Source of the DNA: Parendozoicomonas verongulae
GTDB taxonomy: Bacteria > Pseudomonadota > Gammaproteobacteria > Pseudomonadales > Endozoicomonadaceae
Direction of reading: 5' to 3'
Assembly: GCF_009711465.1 (NCBI RefSeq)
Contig: NZ_SMME01000873.1
Coordinates: forward strand, 39,120 to 103,119
DNA: 64,000 nucleotides
Below are positions 28,645-37,573 of this stretch, in pieces. The position numbers and the translations under genes were made by a program. Each line of letters starts with the position of its first letter. The stretch's first letter is position 1. A model generated the notes under the pieces. That model did not search any database and had not been told where the DNA came from. It saw only the letters and a program-made list of their open reading frames with translations.

Positions 28645-29133
28645 ATGTTTAAGGAGAAAGGCACTGTCGCCATAGAAACAGCGTTCGGAATGTTCTTCTT
28701 CCTGTTTATTGTGCTGTTCTGGTGCGAGATCAGTTATATGGGTTTTGTTTCCGCAACGCTGGATTATGCCATTGCAGAAACGAGTCGGTCGGCACGTACC
28801 GCCCCGGCTAAAGACTACCGCGAAAGTTTTAGACGCGCCCTGCGAGATAGCCACTCCCTTTGGGCACCGGTGATTCAGGTAAGCAAACTCAGCCTGCAAA
28901 CCTATTACTATGATACGGTCACAGAGCTGTCGTCGGAGCACTGTCCTAAAACGGCAGAAGCCTTCTGCAGTTCCAAAAAGCGTCCAAAACATGCAGCCAT
29001 TGCTGTGTACCGCATTCAGTATTCTTATGAGCCTTTCTTTGCCTCGCTATTTTCCAGCAATGGCGCTTTCACAACCCTGAGCCGTGAGGTTATCTCCATT
29101 CAGGAGTATGAAAGGAGCAGTTTTGGTGGGTAA
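28645..29133 (+). CDS. tadE: Pseudopilin TadE
   Basis: Minor pilin-like protein of 162 aa. The short basic leader MFKEKG is followed by TVAIETAFGMFFFLFIVLFW, a prepilin-like motif with Glu5 and a hydrophobic helix, which is a substrate of TadV. The mature domain contains a Cys pair (EHCPKTAEAFC). The open frame reaches back to 28459 within tadD, but the ATG at 28645 starts right at the pseudopilin leader. The 3' end overlaps tadF by 8 bp. Confidence 0.88.
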   Translation: MFKEKGTVAIETAFGMFFFLFIVLFWCEISYMGFVSATLDYAIAETSRSARTAPAKDYRESFRRALRDSHSLWAPVIQVSKLSLQTYYYDTVTELSSEHCPKTAEAFCSSKKRPKHAAIAVYRIQYSYEPFFASLFSSNGAFTTLSREVISIQEYERSSFGG

Positions 29134-29671
29134 TTCAACCCTAAGGCAAAGGGGCGTGTTCACCATTGAGCTGGCTCTGGTCACGTTGATAATTTTCTCG
29201 TTTATCACTTTTACTTGTGAATTGACCGAGCGGCAGTGTATTCACGGGCTACTGCAAAATCTCAGTTTTTCCGGCGCCAGCCTGATTAAAGAACGTACAC
29301 AGCTGTACGACAGCAGCCCTCAAATCACCCACAAACAGGCCGATGAGCTGTATCAGCTGCTTTCACGGTCGATGTCTCGTTCCTTTGCCGGGTTTCAGGA
29401 ATCCGCTTTTGGCATGACACTGGAGCAAGTCACCTTTTTGCAAAAAGATATTAAAAACCCCGTTCTCACGCTCTATAAAAAGGGGAAGAGCTGCCCTAAA
29501 TCCCAGAAGCATCTGGTTCATGAAGTCTCACTGTTTTTTCTTACGGAACGTGGCAATCCAGCCCCTCTTTACCGTGTGAGCCTTTGCTACATAAAAAGCG
29601 ACAACACTTTCCTATCAAACCTGATGAGCGCTCATCGGCTTTCCAGCAACGCAATCATGGTGGGTCGTTGA
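29126..29671 (+). CDS. tadF: Pseudopilin TadF
   Basis: Second minor pseudopilin, 181 aa from the GTG at 29126, which has AAAGGAG 8 nt upstream; the frame opens at 29084 with other possible starts. The leader MGNSTLRQRG precedes VFTIELALVTLIIFSFITF, again Glu5 plus a hydrophobic helix. The mature region has several cysteines. TadF and TadE probably form the tip or initiation complex. Confidence 0.87.
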   Translation: MGNSTLRQRGVFTIELALVTLIIFSFITFTCELTERQCIHGLLQNLSFSGASLIKERTQLYDSSPQITHKQADELYQLLSRSMSRSFAGFQESAFGMTLEQVTFLQKDIKNPVLTLYKKGKSCPKSQKHLVHEVSLFFLTERGNPAPLYRVSLCYIKSDNTFLSNLMSAHRLSSNAIMVGR

Positions 29672-29672
29672 T

Positions 29673-30863
29673 ATGAGACAGCCGCAACAAGGTATTGCCA
29701 TTATTCTATTTCTACTTTTGCTTCCTGTGATTTTCGGACTGATGGTCCTGGGCATTGAAGGGGGACACAAACTACGAGACAAAGCCCGCCTGGGTGACGC
29801 TGTGGAAGTGGCAGCACTGGCCATGAGCGCCCGCCCTCCGGATACGCCAGAGCAAAACAGGAAACTGGTAAAAAGCATCATCAACACAATGGTTAGCGAT
29901 TTAAACAATGTATCGGTATCACTGCACACAGTTGCCTGCCCGGATAACCCTGACTGCAATCACACGGACTCCTCCAAAAAATTTACCGAGTATCAGTTAA
30001 AGGTGTCTGGCGCCCACAGAAACTGGCTGGGGCAAGAGACGCCACTGGGATTTAATTCTGCAGTGACTCTGGGCAGTAAAGCGACAGCAAGAAAAAACCA
30101 TGGCGAAGCGATTGATGTGTTCTTTGTAGCGGACTTTTCTTCTTCCATGGGAGGCCCTTGGAGGCGCGTTATTAAAATAGACATGCTCAAAGGCATTCTC
30201 ACTCAGGCTGCTCACAAGCTGGAAGGGTTCACCCGATTGGAAACAGATCCACAAAAAAAGAATACCATCGCTCTTATTCCCTTTTCCCTGTCAACATATG
30301 AGTACGTCCCCGGGATGAACGAGTCGTTTGCCGTCAACAATATTCATACTCTTTGGCCACTGAGATCGCTTCCCGACCTTCTCGTAGAAAAAGAGCCAGA
30401 CACCAGTGACCCTGGCTCATTTCATACCATTCACCCCACCACCAGTGCACAGAAAATTGAAGATAAGCTGAAAGCGATGAAGCCCCATGGCGCAACAGCA
30501 TCATTTGAAGGCATTATCCGCGCCGCTCAACTGGCTCTGAAAACAAACAATGCCAAACGGCTCATTATTGTTCTTACAGACGGTGAAGACAGCTACAAGG
30601 ATATACATCAGCAACTCGTGGAGCATGGTTACTGCAAAACGCTGACATCAGCTGTGGAACAACAAAGGACACCTTCCGGAGAACGCGTAAAGCTGGATAT
30701 GGCTGTGATAAGTTTCAGTTACGATGTAGCAGGCAACACTGGCCTTGTTGGATGCGTAGGGAAAAATAAGGTTTTCTCAGCAGAAGACCCCGACGCAATA
30801 TCCGATATCATCTCTGCATTGTTTGCAGAAGAGGTGGGGCACATATACAGCACAGCCCGCTGA
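29673..30863 (+). CDS. tadG: TadG-like protein with von Willebrand factor A domain
   Basis: Last gene of the pilus operon, 396 aa. An N-terminal Tad-type membrane segment (GIAIILFLLLLPVIFGLMVLGI) and the conserved KARLGDAVEVAALAMSAR stretch are followed by a vWA domain from about residue 148: DVFFVADFSSSMGG (MIDAS DxSxS), the Thr site in KPHGATASFEGI and LIIVLTDGEDS. Such fusions are candidate pilus-associated adhesins binding host or matrix through a metal-dependent site. It starts 1 bp after tadF. The stop lies within a perfect hairpin. Confidence 0.9.
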   Translation: MRQPQQGIAIILFLLLLPVIFGLMVLGIEGGHKLRDKARLGDAVEVAALAMSARPPDTPEQNRKLVKSIINTMVSDLNNVSVSLHTVACPDNPDCNHTDSSKKFTEYQLKVSGAHRNWLGQETPLGFNSAVTLGSKATARKNHGEAIDVFFVADFSSSMGGPWRRVIKIDMLKGILTQAAHKLEGFTRLETDPQKKNTIALIPFSLSTYEYVPGMNESFAVNNIHTLWPLRSLPDLLVEKEPDTSDPGSFHTIHPTTSAQKIEDKLKAMKPHGATASFEGIIRAAQLALKTNNAKRLIIVLTDGEDSYKDIHQQLVEHGYCKTLTSAVEQQRTPSGERVKLDMAVISFSYDVAGNTGLVGCVGKNKVFSAEDPDAISDIISALFAEEVGHIYSTAR

Positions 30864-30876
30864 TTGAGCGGGCTGT
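30852..30876 (+). terminator. Perfect hairpin at the end of the tad operon
   Basis: ACAGCCCGCT and AGCGGGCTGT form a 10-bp stem with a 5-nt loop that includes the tadG stop codon. No U-tract follows on either strand, so it may act with Rho, protect the 3' end, or serve both converging genes. Confidence 0.55.
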
Positions 30877-30889
30877 CAATGAATGCAGC

Positions 30890-32077
30890 CTAAGCCACTT
30901 GCAGGTGGGGAACAACAAGTGTCGTTTCACGGCCCGGAGCGGGATTATCAGGAATCAACCGCGCAAGCATTAAGGATGTTACCGCAAAACCCACGCCGAT
31001 CATAAACACCGCGAAAGGCGACTTCAGCCATACAATGCCCAGGATGAACGGGATAAATACGGCAGCTATATGGCCGATAGTGAAGCTGATACCTGAGCTG
31101 GCGGCAAGGTCTTTAGGGTCGGCAATTTTCTGGAAATAGGTTTTTCTGGCAATAGCCATTGCAAAGAGCAGATGATCAACAACGTAAAGCCCTGCCGCCA
31201 CATGGGCATTGGTCACAACTGCATAACCACCAAACACCAGAATCAGCCCTATATATTCAACAGTAAGCGCCTTACGCTCACCTACCTTGCTGACAAAATG
31301 GCCAATCTTCTTGCCAAATGCCATATTTATCACATAGTTAACGATAAACAGAAGGCTAATGTCGCCTACAGAGTAGCCAAACTTCTGTACCATCATAAAG
31401 CCTGCGAACACCATAAAAATCTGGCGACGGGCACCACTGCAAAATACCAGTGCATAGTAGAGCCAGTAGCGAGACTTCAGTACGATTTTCTTATGCTGGG
31501 TTTCACCTTTCTTAAATCTGGGGAAAGTAAACCAGATCACCAGTGTCGCCAGAACACCAAAGCTACCGGCCAGTAAATACATCTGCTTATATTGAACAGC
31601 GAACTTTTCCATCAGCACCCATACAACGCCATAGGCCAATAGAGCAGATACAGCCTTTACCGAAATCACCTTACCCATAAACTGGGCACTCTTTTTTTTG
31701 TCCAGCCATTGGAGGGTTAGAGACTGGTTTACCGTTTCCAGATAATGAAAGCCCACCGACATCAAAACAGTTGTGAGATAAAGCGGCATGGCAGAAGGCC
31801 AGAACCCCGTAATAGCTACGCCAGCACTCATAATGCCAAGGGACAGAATGGCCAGCGTTTGCTCACTCAACACCATCAACACAAAAATAACTGTGAAAGC
31901 CAAAAATCCTGGAATTTCTCGTACGCTCTGCAGAATGCCAATTTCCCTACCGGTAAACGAGGCCATTTCTACAGCAAAGTTATTCAGGAGTACCTGCCAT
32001 ACGGAAAATACCAGCGGCATCATAAAGGCAAAAGCCAATAAAAGGCTTTCAGGGGAAAGCTCTCTTCTTTTCGTCAC
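30890..32077 (-). CDS. MFS transporter, substrate unknown
   Basis: Polytopic membrane protein of 395 aa with about 12 hydrophobic helices, a short cytoplasmic start (MTKRRELSPESLLL) and a basic central loop (RFKKGETQHKKIVLKSR) between the two six-helix halves, the usual major-facilitator layout. The motif-A-like loop after helix 2 is poorly conserved. No substrate signature is recognisable. It is convergent with the tad operon. The 170 bp upstream hold a 30-bp palindromic repeat. Confidence 0.8.
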   Translation of the reverse strand: MTKRRELSPESLLLAFAFMMPLVFSVWQVLLNNFAVEMASFTGREIGILQSVREIPGFLAFTVIFVLMVLSEQTLAILSLGIMSAGVAITGFWPSAMPLYLTTVLMSVGFHYLETVNQSLTLQWLDKKKSAQFMGKVISVKAVSALLAYGVVWVLMEKFAVQYKQMYLLAGSFGVLATLVIWFTFPRFKKGETQHKKIVLKSRYWLYYALVFCSGARRQIFMVFAGFMMVQKFGYSVGDISLLFIVNYVINMAFGKKIGHFVSKVGERKALTVEYIGLILVFGGYAVVTNAHVAAGLYVVDHLLFAMAIARKTYFQKIADPKDLAASSGISFTIGHIAAVFIPFILGIVWLKSPFAVFMIGVGFAVTSLMLARLIPDNPAPGRETTLVVPHLQVA

Positions 32078-32104
32078 TCATTCTTCCTGACTTAAATTGG
32101 TTTG

Positions 32105-32134
32105 TGAGTACCCGGACCATTGTCCCGGTACTTA
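32105..32134. repeat. Palindromic copy pair of a 16-bp dispersed motif
   Basis: Two inverted copies of a motif close to TAAGTACCCGGACCAT sit back to back (TGAGTACCCGGACCAT and, reversed, TAAGTACCGGGACAAT, sharing 2 bp). As RNA they fold into AGTACC-C-GGAC / GTCC-C-GGTACT with one C-C mismatch and a CATT loop. Further single copies lie at 45559-45574 and 48277-48292. Confidence 0.5.
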
Positions 32135-32247
32135 TCAGGAGTGTGAGGAAATTATTGTTTTTCAACTATTGGTAAATACTCTGATTCTACAGGGCAATAT
32201 CCTGTTACCTGCCGTTTAACGGTTCGTCCAGGGTGCCGAGCTTCCTG

Positions 32248-32889
32248 TCATACGTGCACCATTCGTCGCTCCACAGCGTAGCGAATCAACCCTGCGGAGG
32301 TCTTAATCTTCAGTTTCTGCTTCATGTTGTGTCGGTGAGCTTCCGCTGTGCGCACGGAGATATCCAGTTTCCTGGCAATATCCTTATTGCAGCAGCCTTC
32401 CGCTAAAAGCTGCAGAACCCGTTCTTCTCGCGGAGTGAGTTTCGCCTGGGGTCTGATATCGTCCGGGTGAAACTGCCCAAATAACTGCTGAGAAGCACCA
32501 GAGCTAAAATAGGTACCGCCACGGTGTACGGTTTGAATAGCCATCACAATTTCTTCTGCCGCTACATCCTTCAGCACATAACCGGTTACACCGTTTTGTA
32601 CCATTTTGAGAATGTACTCCCGGTCTTCGTGCATGCTGAGAATCAACACTTTGATATTTGGCTGTGTTTTACGAAATTCTGTTGCAGCCTCCAGCCCGCC
32701 CATCACCGGCATGGACACATCCAACAGCACAACATCCGGCTTCAATGCCATAGCTTTATCCAGAGCATCACGGCCATTGCAAACATCGGCAACCACCTCA
32801 ATACCGTCCTCGCCATCCAGACTGGCCTTCAGCCCTTCCCGCACCATGGGGTGATCATCTGCCAGCAGTATGCGAATAGTATTACCCAT
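32248..32889 (-). CDS. NarL/LuxR-type response regulator
   Basis: DNA-binding response regulator of 213 aa. The receiver domain has the acidic pocket D11-D12, phospho-acceptor Asp57 (VVLLDVSMPVMGG), Ser/Thr and Lys (GYVLKD). The C-terminal LuxR-type helix-turn-helix reads LTPREERVLQLLAEGCCNKDIARKLDISVRTAEAHRHN. The start at 32889 has AGGAG 7 nt upstream; the frame extends to 32916 but that region lies inside the kinase gene. It overlaps the kinase gene by 8 bp, so the pair is co-translated. Confidence 0.93.
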   Translation of the reverse strand: MGNTIRILLADDHPMVREGLKASLDGEDGIEVVADVCNGRDALDKAMALKPDVVLLDVSMPVMGGLEAATEFRKTQPNIKVLILSMHEDREYILKMVQNGVTGYVLKDVAAEEIVMAIQTVHRGGTYFSSGASQQLFGQFHPDDIRPQAKLTPREERVLQLLAEGCCNKDIARKLDISVRTAEAHRHNMKQKLKIKTSAGLIRYAVERRMVHV

Positions 32890-34288
32890 AGAGAATCTCC
32901 TGCCCTTCAGGATCATAAGTATTCAGGTAGAAGGTGGCTTTTATAATTGTGCCGCCGGTCACACTGGCATGCCTTACATTCGCCGGTAATGGATAACTGT
33001 AAATCGTGAACTTCCCACCGATAATAGCGACACGTTCCCGCATATTAATTAAGCCAATACCTTCTTGCTGTTGCTCATAAAAACCGCAGCCATTGTCTTC
33101 CACCTTCAGGCTCACCTCGTCGTTTTCAAAGTGTACACATACCTTTACCTCACTGGCATGAGCATGTTTCTCGATATTGGTGAGAGCTTCCTGAATCACC
33201 CGGTAAAGGGTAATTTCCACCAGATCAGGAAGCCGCTGCTTTGGCAGTTGAATATCAATGAAAACCTGCAGATCCGTTCGTTCAGCTAAATCATCAAGCA
33301 TATTGCGCAGAGCAGCTTCCAGGCCGAGGTCATCAAGAACGATGGGGCGAAGATCATGGGATACACGGCGCACCTCCTGTATCGCCAAATCCAGCATATC
33401 GGAGGCTTTATTCAAATGCTCACGGGCTTCCACCTTCCCCCATTTTTTATCGACAAGATTGGTGCGCAGTTTGGTGGATACCAGCAGCTGGTTAATGCCA
33501 TCATGCAGTTCACGAGCAAAGTTACGGCGTTGATTGACCTGTAGTTTCAAGGACCTGTGAGCCAGCTCCTGCAGCCGTTTATCTGCAAGCTGGGATTCGT
33601 GAATATTGATCGCCAGACCAAGAAGAACAATCAGAATGACCGTTACGACAATAATCATCAGCACGACAAAAAAGGTATCGTTGATGTTATGGCGCACATC
33701 TGAGCGAATAGAGGCGATTTCCTGAGTTATATCATCCACATAAAGCCCGGTTCCCATCATCCAGTTCAGCTCGGGAATATGTACCACATAACTGAGCTTA
33801 TCTTCAGAACCTCCCTCTTTTGAAGGCTTACGCCACTTATAGCGTTCAAAACCTCCCCCAGTAGAGGCCTTGTACAGCAAATCCTGAATCAGGAATTTTC
33901 CATCATCATCCTGAAAGTCGATCAGGTTACGGCCTACCAGCTCGGATTGCACCGGATGCACAATGTTGATACCGCCCATGGTGTACACAAAAAAATAGCC
34001 ATCGTCACCAAATGACAATGTGCTCAGTTTGCGTTTAACATCGGTTTCAACCTGCTCTCGAGGGATGCCCTTTTCCAGCAAACTCAAGCTGTGGGCAATA
34101 GAAGCTTCAGCCAAGTCGACATAGTGTCGCAGCTGCTCTTTTTTCGAGGCCACCAGATTACGCTCGAAGGTGGCAATTTCCTGCTCAGAAAGCCTCCGTG
34201 CCTGGCTGTGGTTCACAATGGTTATCGCTACCGACATGATGATCAGCGGTAGCAGTGCCAGCAGGAGTATTTTTGTTTTTAGAGTCAT
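32882..34288 (-). CDS. Cache-domain sensor histidine kinase
   Basis: Membrane sensor of 468 aa and partner of the downstream LuxR-type regulator. Helix 1 (about 6-24) and helix 2 (about 205-228) flank a periplasmic single-Cache domain with FGDDGYFFVYTMGG and NWMMGTGLYVDDI, typical of sensors of small organic acids. The cytoplasmic part has a HisKA_3 dimerisation helix RRNFARELHDGINQLL (His262) and a HATPase core (NIEKHAHA, DNGCGF, GLINMRERV). The ligand is unknown; the TakP-type TRAP transporter about 2 kb away is one candidate target, which is only inference. Confidence 0.9.
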   Translation of the reverse strand: MTLKTKILLLALLPLIIMSVAITIVNHSQARRLSEQEIATFERNLVASKKEQLRHYVDLAEASIAHSLSLLEKGIPREQVETDVKRKLSTLSFGDDGYFFVYTMGGINIVHPVQSELVGRNLIDFQDDDGKFLIQDLLYKASTGGGFERYKWRKPSKEGGSEDKLSYVVHIPELNWMMGTGLYVDDITQEIASIRSDVRHNINDTFFVVLMIIVVTVILIVLLGLAINIHESQLADKRLQELAHRSLKLQVNQRRNFARELHDGINQLLVSTKLRTNLVDKKWGKVEAREHLNKASDMLDLAIQEVRRVSHDLRPIVLDDLGLEAALRNMLDDLAERTDLQVFIDIQLPKQRLPDLVEITLYRVIQEALTNIEKHAHASEVKVCVHFENDEVSLKVEDNGCGFYEQQQEGIGLINMRERVAIIGGKFTIYSYPLPANVRHASVTGGTIIKATFYLNTYDPEGQEILYG

Positions 34289-34409
34289 TATTGTGTCGTT
34301 TTATGGCTGACTCAGCTGGCAGACTAACGACACAGAAAGGTTAAGGCAATTCCAAATCGACCCCAGAAGCCTTATCAGTGCATTCTGAGGTCGACAGAAT
34401 ACCTGAATA

Positions 34410-35063
34410 TCAGTTCGACAGCAGTCGTTTAACTGCCATTACAGTCTCTTCTGGTTCCGTTCTACGTGTGTAATCTGGATCAACATCCGCAGAGTGAACA
34501 ACACCATCCTGACCGATAACAAACCGTGCAGGCATAGCGAGAGTCCAGGAGTCATCGCCATTAATGCGCTTCAAATCCAGACTAAACCCTTGATAAACCT
34601 CTTTGAGTTCACCGGTAATGGGAAATGCGATACCAAACTTTTCAGCAACTTTATTGCCAGCGTCGGTAAGAATCTCGAATCCAAGCCCTGCATCCCGCAC
34701 AACCTGACGGCTAAATGGCTGCCTTTGCGGAGATACTGCCAGTACGGTTGCATTCATTTCTTGCAGTTGAGGTAAAACTTCGTTCAGAGCCTCCAGCTCT
34801 GTAATGCAATATGGTCACCAGTGACCCCGGAAAAAGGTGAGGACTAGAGGACCTTTTTCCAAAATAGATGCAACATTTACAGCAGTACCCTTTGAATCGG
34901 TCAGTTCGAACTCAGGCGCTTTATCACCAACAGACAAAGCCCTGTCGAGAGCGCCAGAGTTTCGAAGGTGGTCGTTCGCATTATGCATAACCTTTAAGAT
35001 ATTGGCAGGCATATTACTCTCAAACCTAGCCTTCATTGCGCTAAGTTGATCATTCAGTTTCAC
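34410..35063 (-). CDS. Probable selenocysteine-containing peroxiredoxin (UGA at active-site Cys)
   Basis: AhpC/TSA-fold peroxiredoxin-like protein of 217 aa if the in-frame TGA at 34815-34817 is read through. The first 82 residues end FFRGHW, the next codon is TGA, and the frame continues PYCITELEALNEVLPQLQ without a break. The family motif here is RGxWCPYC, so TGA replaces the peroxidatic Cys of the CPYC motif and would give UPYC, a UxxC redox motif typical of selenoproteins. A hairpin suited to a bacterial SECIS begins 13 nt after the TGA. Everything else looks intact: VGDKAPEFELTD, LAVSPQ, PARFVIGQDG. Alternative: a recent Cys-to-stop mutation (TGC or TGT to TGA). No selA, selB, selC or selD is in the window. 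Confidence 0.75.
34785..34801 (-). promoter_or_regulatory. Candidate bacterial SECIS element
   Basis: Read on the minus strand, CAGAGC-UGGAG-GCUCUG forms a perfect 6-bp stem with a 5-nt apical loop starting 20 nt after the UGA. The loop has G as its second base. Both the distance and the early loop G fit the known bacterial SECIS model, in which SelB binds a short hairpin immediately downstream of the UGA. Confidence 0.65.
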
Positions 35064-35331
35064 TATCTTTTACTCATCTCACTATCTGTACAATCGACAA
35101 CGACTCCCAATAAAAGAGAGTCACTCATGGAATACGCAGTTTAAGACTCAAAGACTTATGTATCAAATATGTAAGTACCTAAACCATTGCTTTCGCATAG
35201 TCTGACTGCGTATTTTTCCGCCCTTGCTACGTCACAACCCTGCACTTGTAGACGGGTCAACTCCGTGCAATCCCTATCGGTTTTCTCATAGGAATACCGG
35301 GAGGGCTGAGAAAAGTCAGTCCTTACTTAAA

Positions 35332-36165
35332 TTACATGGCTGACACTCTGGTCTCTGCCTCCATTACAATTGACTTTAACTTTTTGCTAAATTCTTTTGA
35401 GTCAATCGAGTAGTGAGCTTTTCTGTGGCAGTTGGGGCATAAAGCTATAACGTTCTCTGGATGGTCAGGCCCACCATCAGAAATTCTATGTAAGTGATGA
35501 CACTCCAAAAAGGGGCCCGATCTGGTAAGGAATGGTGCCGGGTCATTACAAGCTTCACAAAACCCATTTGACCTCTTTATTGAGTAAAGCTTTATTGCTT
35601 GTGAACGATAATATGTTTGAGCTAACTTCTCTTTAACCGAGGGCACATTATCTGCTTTTTCTAGTGCAGATACTCTAAGATCACTAAGAGATTTCTTTCT
35701 GAGCTCTTTTTCCGATTTAGGGATGTAGTTTTTAACCACTTCTGGTTTGGATATTCCAACAGTCGAATCAATATCCAAATGGAAGATAAATACAGATCGC
35801 ATCATGCCATCGTTGTCTGGTCGTTGCTCTTCGTGGAAGCCAATACACTCTGCAACTCCCACATACCGTACATAAGCTCTCTTTGTATACTCGAAAATAT
35901 GAAGTGTTTTGTTATTCTTTTTGTGGTCTCGAATTGCTTTATTCCCAGACTCCATTCTCATGGGGCCTTTTTGACCTTCTCCGGTATACCAGAATATTCC
36001 ATCTTCACGATACTCATCTTTATAGCCATGCTTTGCACCTTCATCAGATGTAAAAACAAAGACTACGGGATGCTCTTTGGGTGTTGAAATACCCCCTTGA
36101 GCTTGCCCTCGATAAATACCATGAATTTCACTTCTCCGATGATATTCTTTTCCTACTTCAAACAC
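35332..36165 (-). CDS. HNH endonuclease with SRA/YDG-like N-terminal domain, putative type IV restriction enzyme
   Basis: Protein of 277 aa. The N-terminal 130 residues contain YREDGIFWYTGEGQKGPM, GNKAIRDHKKNNKTLHIFEY and VRYVGVAECIGFHEE, resembling SRA-like base-flipping domains fused to nucleases in McrA-type enzymes. The C-terminal 80 residues are an HNH domain: CEACNDPAPF, LECHHLHRISDGGPDHPENVIALCPNCHRKAH, with four zinc-binding Cys and the catalytic His-His and Asn-His. Such fusions cut modified DNA. The gene is visibly A/T-richer than its neighbours, has a GTG start, stands alone and shows no cognate methylase, consistent with a solitary acquired defence gene. Confidence 0.75.
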   Translation of the reverse strand: MFEVGKEYHRRSEIHGIYRGQAQGGISTPKEHPVVFVFTSDEGAKHGYKDEYREDGIFWYTGEGQKGPMRMESGNKAIRDHKKNNKTLHIFEYTKRAYVRYVGVAECIGFHEEQRPDNDGMMRSVFIFHLDIDSTVGISKPEVVKNYIPKSEKELRKKSLSDLRVSALEKADNVPSVKEKLAQTYYRSQAIKLYSIKRSNGFCEACNDPAPFLTRSGPFLECHHLHRISDGGPDHPENVIALCPNCHRKAHYSIDSKEFSKKLKSIVMEAETRVSAM

Positions 36166-36283
36166 GACCCATCTCTAAATTAATTATTAAAATACAAGCG
36201 CGTACTTGTTTGTATTTCGGATTACCGAGAACACTCTGAATAAACCATGTAACAGGCCGCATACACGGCCCGATATTACCCAA

Positions 36284-37573
36284 TCACAACAACCCATAAA
36301 ACCCAGGAAACAACAAAATAGAAATCACCACAGCAACCTGCATCAAAATAAACGGCACTACACCCTTATAAATTTCCACAGTCCGCACAGAGTCCGGGGC
36401 CACACCCTTCAGGTAGAACAAGCTAAACCCAAACGGCGGTGTCAGGAAGGAGGTTTGCAGATTCATGGCAATCAAAATGGCAAACCACAAAGGTGCAATA
36501 CCCAAAGCATCTGCCACCGGTGCCAGAATCGGTACGATGATGAAGCTGATTTCCACAAAGTCGATAAAGAACCCAAGCACCAGAATGGCCAGCATGGAGA
36601 GCAGCAGGAAGCCCGTTGCGCCGCCGGGCAGCTGGGAGAGAACCTCTTCCACAATATAATCGCCACCGGTGTAGGTGAAGGCCATGGAGAAAGCTGTCGC
36701 ACCCAGCAGAATGGCAAATACCATAGCGGTGACTTTTACTGTTTCCAGTGCAGAGTCGTATACCATCTTCCAGCTGAACTGCTTGTAAAGTGCCGCCAGC
36801 ACCAGCGCGCCAATGCCTCCCAAAGCAGACGACTCTGTCGGTGTAGCAATACCCGCAAAGATGGAACCCAGCACAATCAGAATCAGTGCCAGTGGCGGGA
36901 TAATAGCTTTCAGCGCTTTCACATACTGCTCACGCCTATTCTCAACATCCGCATCCATTGGCAGAGCAGGGGCAGACTCTGGCTTTAACCAGGCATAACC
37001 AAGGATATAAGCCACATACACGCCAATCAGAATAAAGCCGGGGCCAACCGCAGCCTGAAACAAATCCCCCACAGGAATGCCCAGCACATCACCGAGAATG
37101 ATAAGAATGATGGAGGGAGGGATAATCTGCCCGAGGGTTCCGGATGCACATATGGTTCCGCAGGCCAAAGATTTGTCGTAGTTGTACTTGAGCATCACCG
37201 GCAGAGAGATCAACCCCATCGCCACTACCGATGCACCCACCACACCGGTAGACGCCGCCAACAATGCGCCCACCAGCACGGTAGAAATCGCCAGACCACC
37301 ACGAACGCCACCAAACAGTTTGCCCATGGATTCCAGCAACTGTTCCGCAAGCTTGGTTTTCTGGAGCACGATGCCCATAAAGATAAACAGTGGCACCGCC
37401 ATCAGCACTACGTTTTCCATAATGCTTTGAATGCGGAACGGCATAAACGCGAACATATCTGCGCCTTCCGCCCATACGCCAAAAATCAGCGCCACACCGC
37501 CAAAAGTGAAAGCTACCGGGAAGCCAAACAACAGCATCACCAGCGCCACAAAAAACATAACAATACCAATCAT
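36284..37573 (-). CDS. TRAP transporter large permease (DctM family)
   Basis: Twelve-helix-type membrane subunit of 429 aa that performs Na+-driven uptake with the small subunit and the binding protein. It starts MIGIVMFFVALVMLLFGFPVAF, with the family features FIFMGIVLQKTKLAEQLLESMGKLFGGVRGGLAISTVLVGALLAASTG seen in part, IPPSI and LTPPFGFSLFYLKG. It overlaps the small-permease gene by 4 bp (ATGA). Confidence 0.93.
   Translation of the reverse strand: MIGIVMFFVALVMLLFGFPVAFTFGGVALIFGVWAEGADMFAFMPFRIQSIMENVVLMAVPLFIFMGIVLQKTKLAEQLLESMGKLFGGVRGGLAISTVLVGALLAASTGVVGASVVAMGLISLPVMLKYNYDKSLACGTICASGTLGQIIPPSIILIILGDVLGIPVGDLFQAAVGPGFILIGVYVAYILGYAWLKPESAPALPMDADVENRREQYVKALKAIIPPLALILIVLGSIFAGIATPTESSALGGIGALVLAALYKQFSWKMVYDSALETVKVTAMVFAILLGATAFSMAFTYTGGDYIVEEVLSQLPGGATGFLLLSMLAILVLGFFIDFVEISFIIVPILAPVADALGIAPLWFAILIAMNLQTSFLTPPFGFSLFYLKGVAPDSVRTVEIYKGVVPFILMQVAVVISILLFPGFYGLL

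Noticed and set aside
34815..35063. Reading the 82-aa peroxiredoxin N-terminus and the C-terminal frame as two separate genes
   Set aside because: Both are halves of one peroxiredoxin fold in the same frame, separated by 57 nt of coherent coding sequence that begins with the single TGA.
35165..35325. Minus-strand open stretch of about 50 codons after the HNH gene, ending NGLGTYIFDT
   Set aside because: TAAGGA lies upstream but no ATG, GTG or TTG follows at usable spacing, so translation is not supported.
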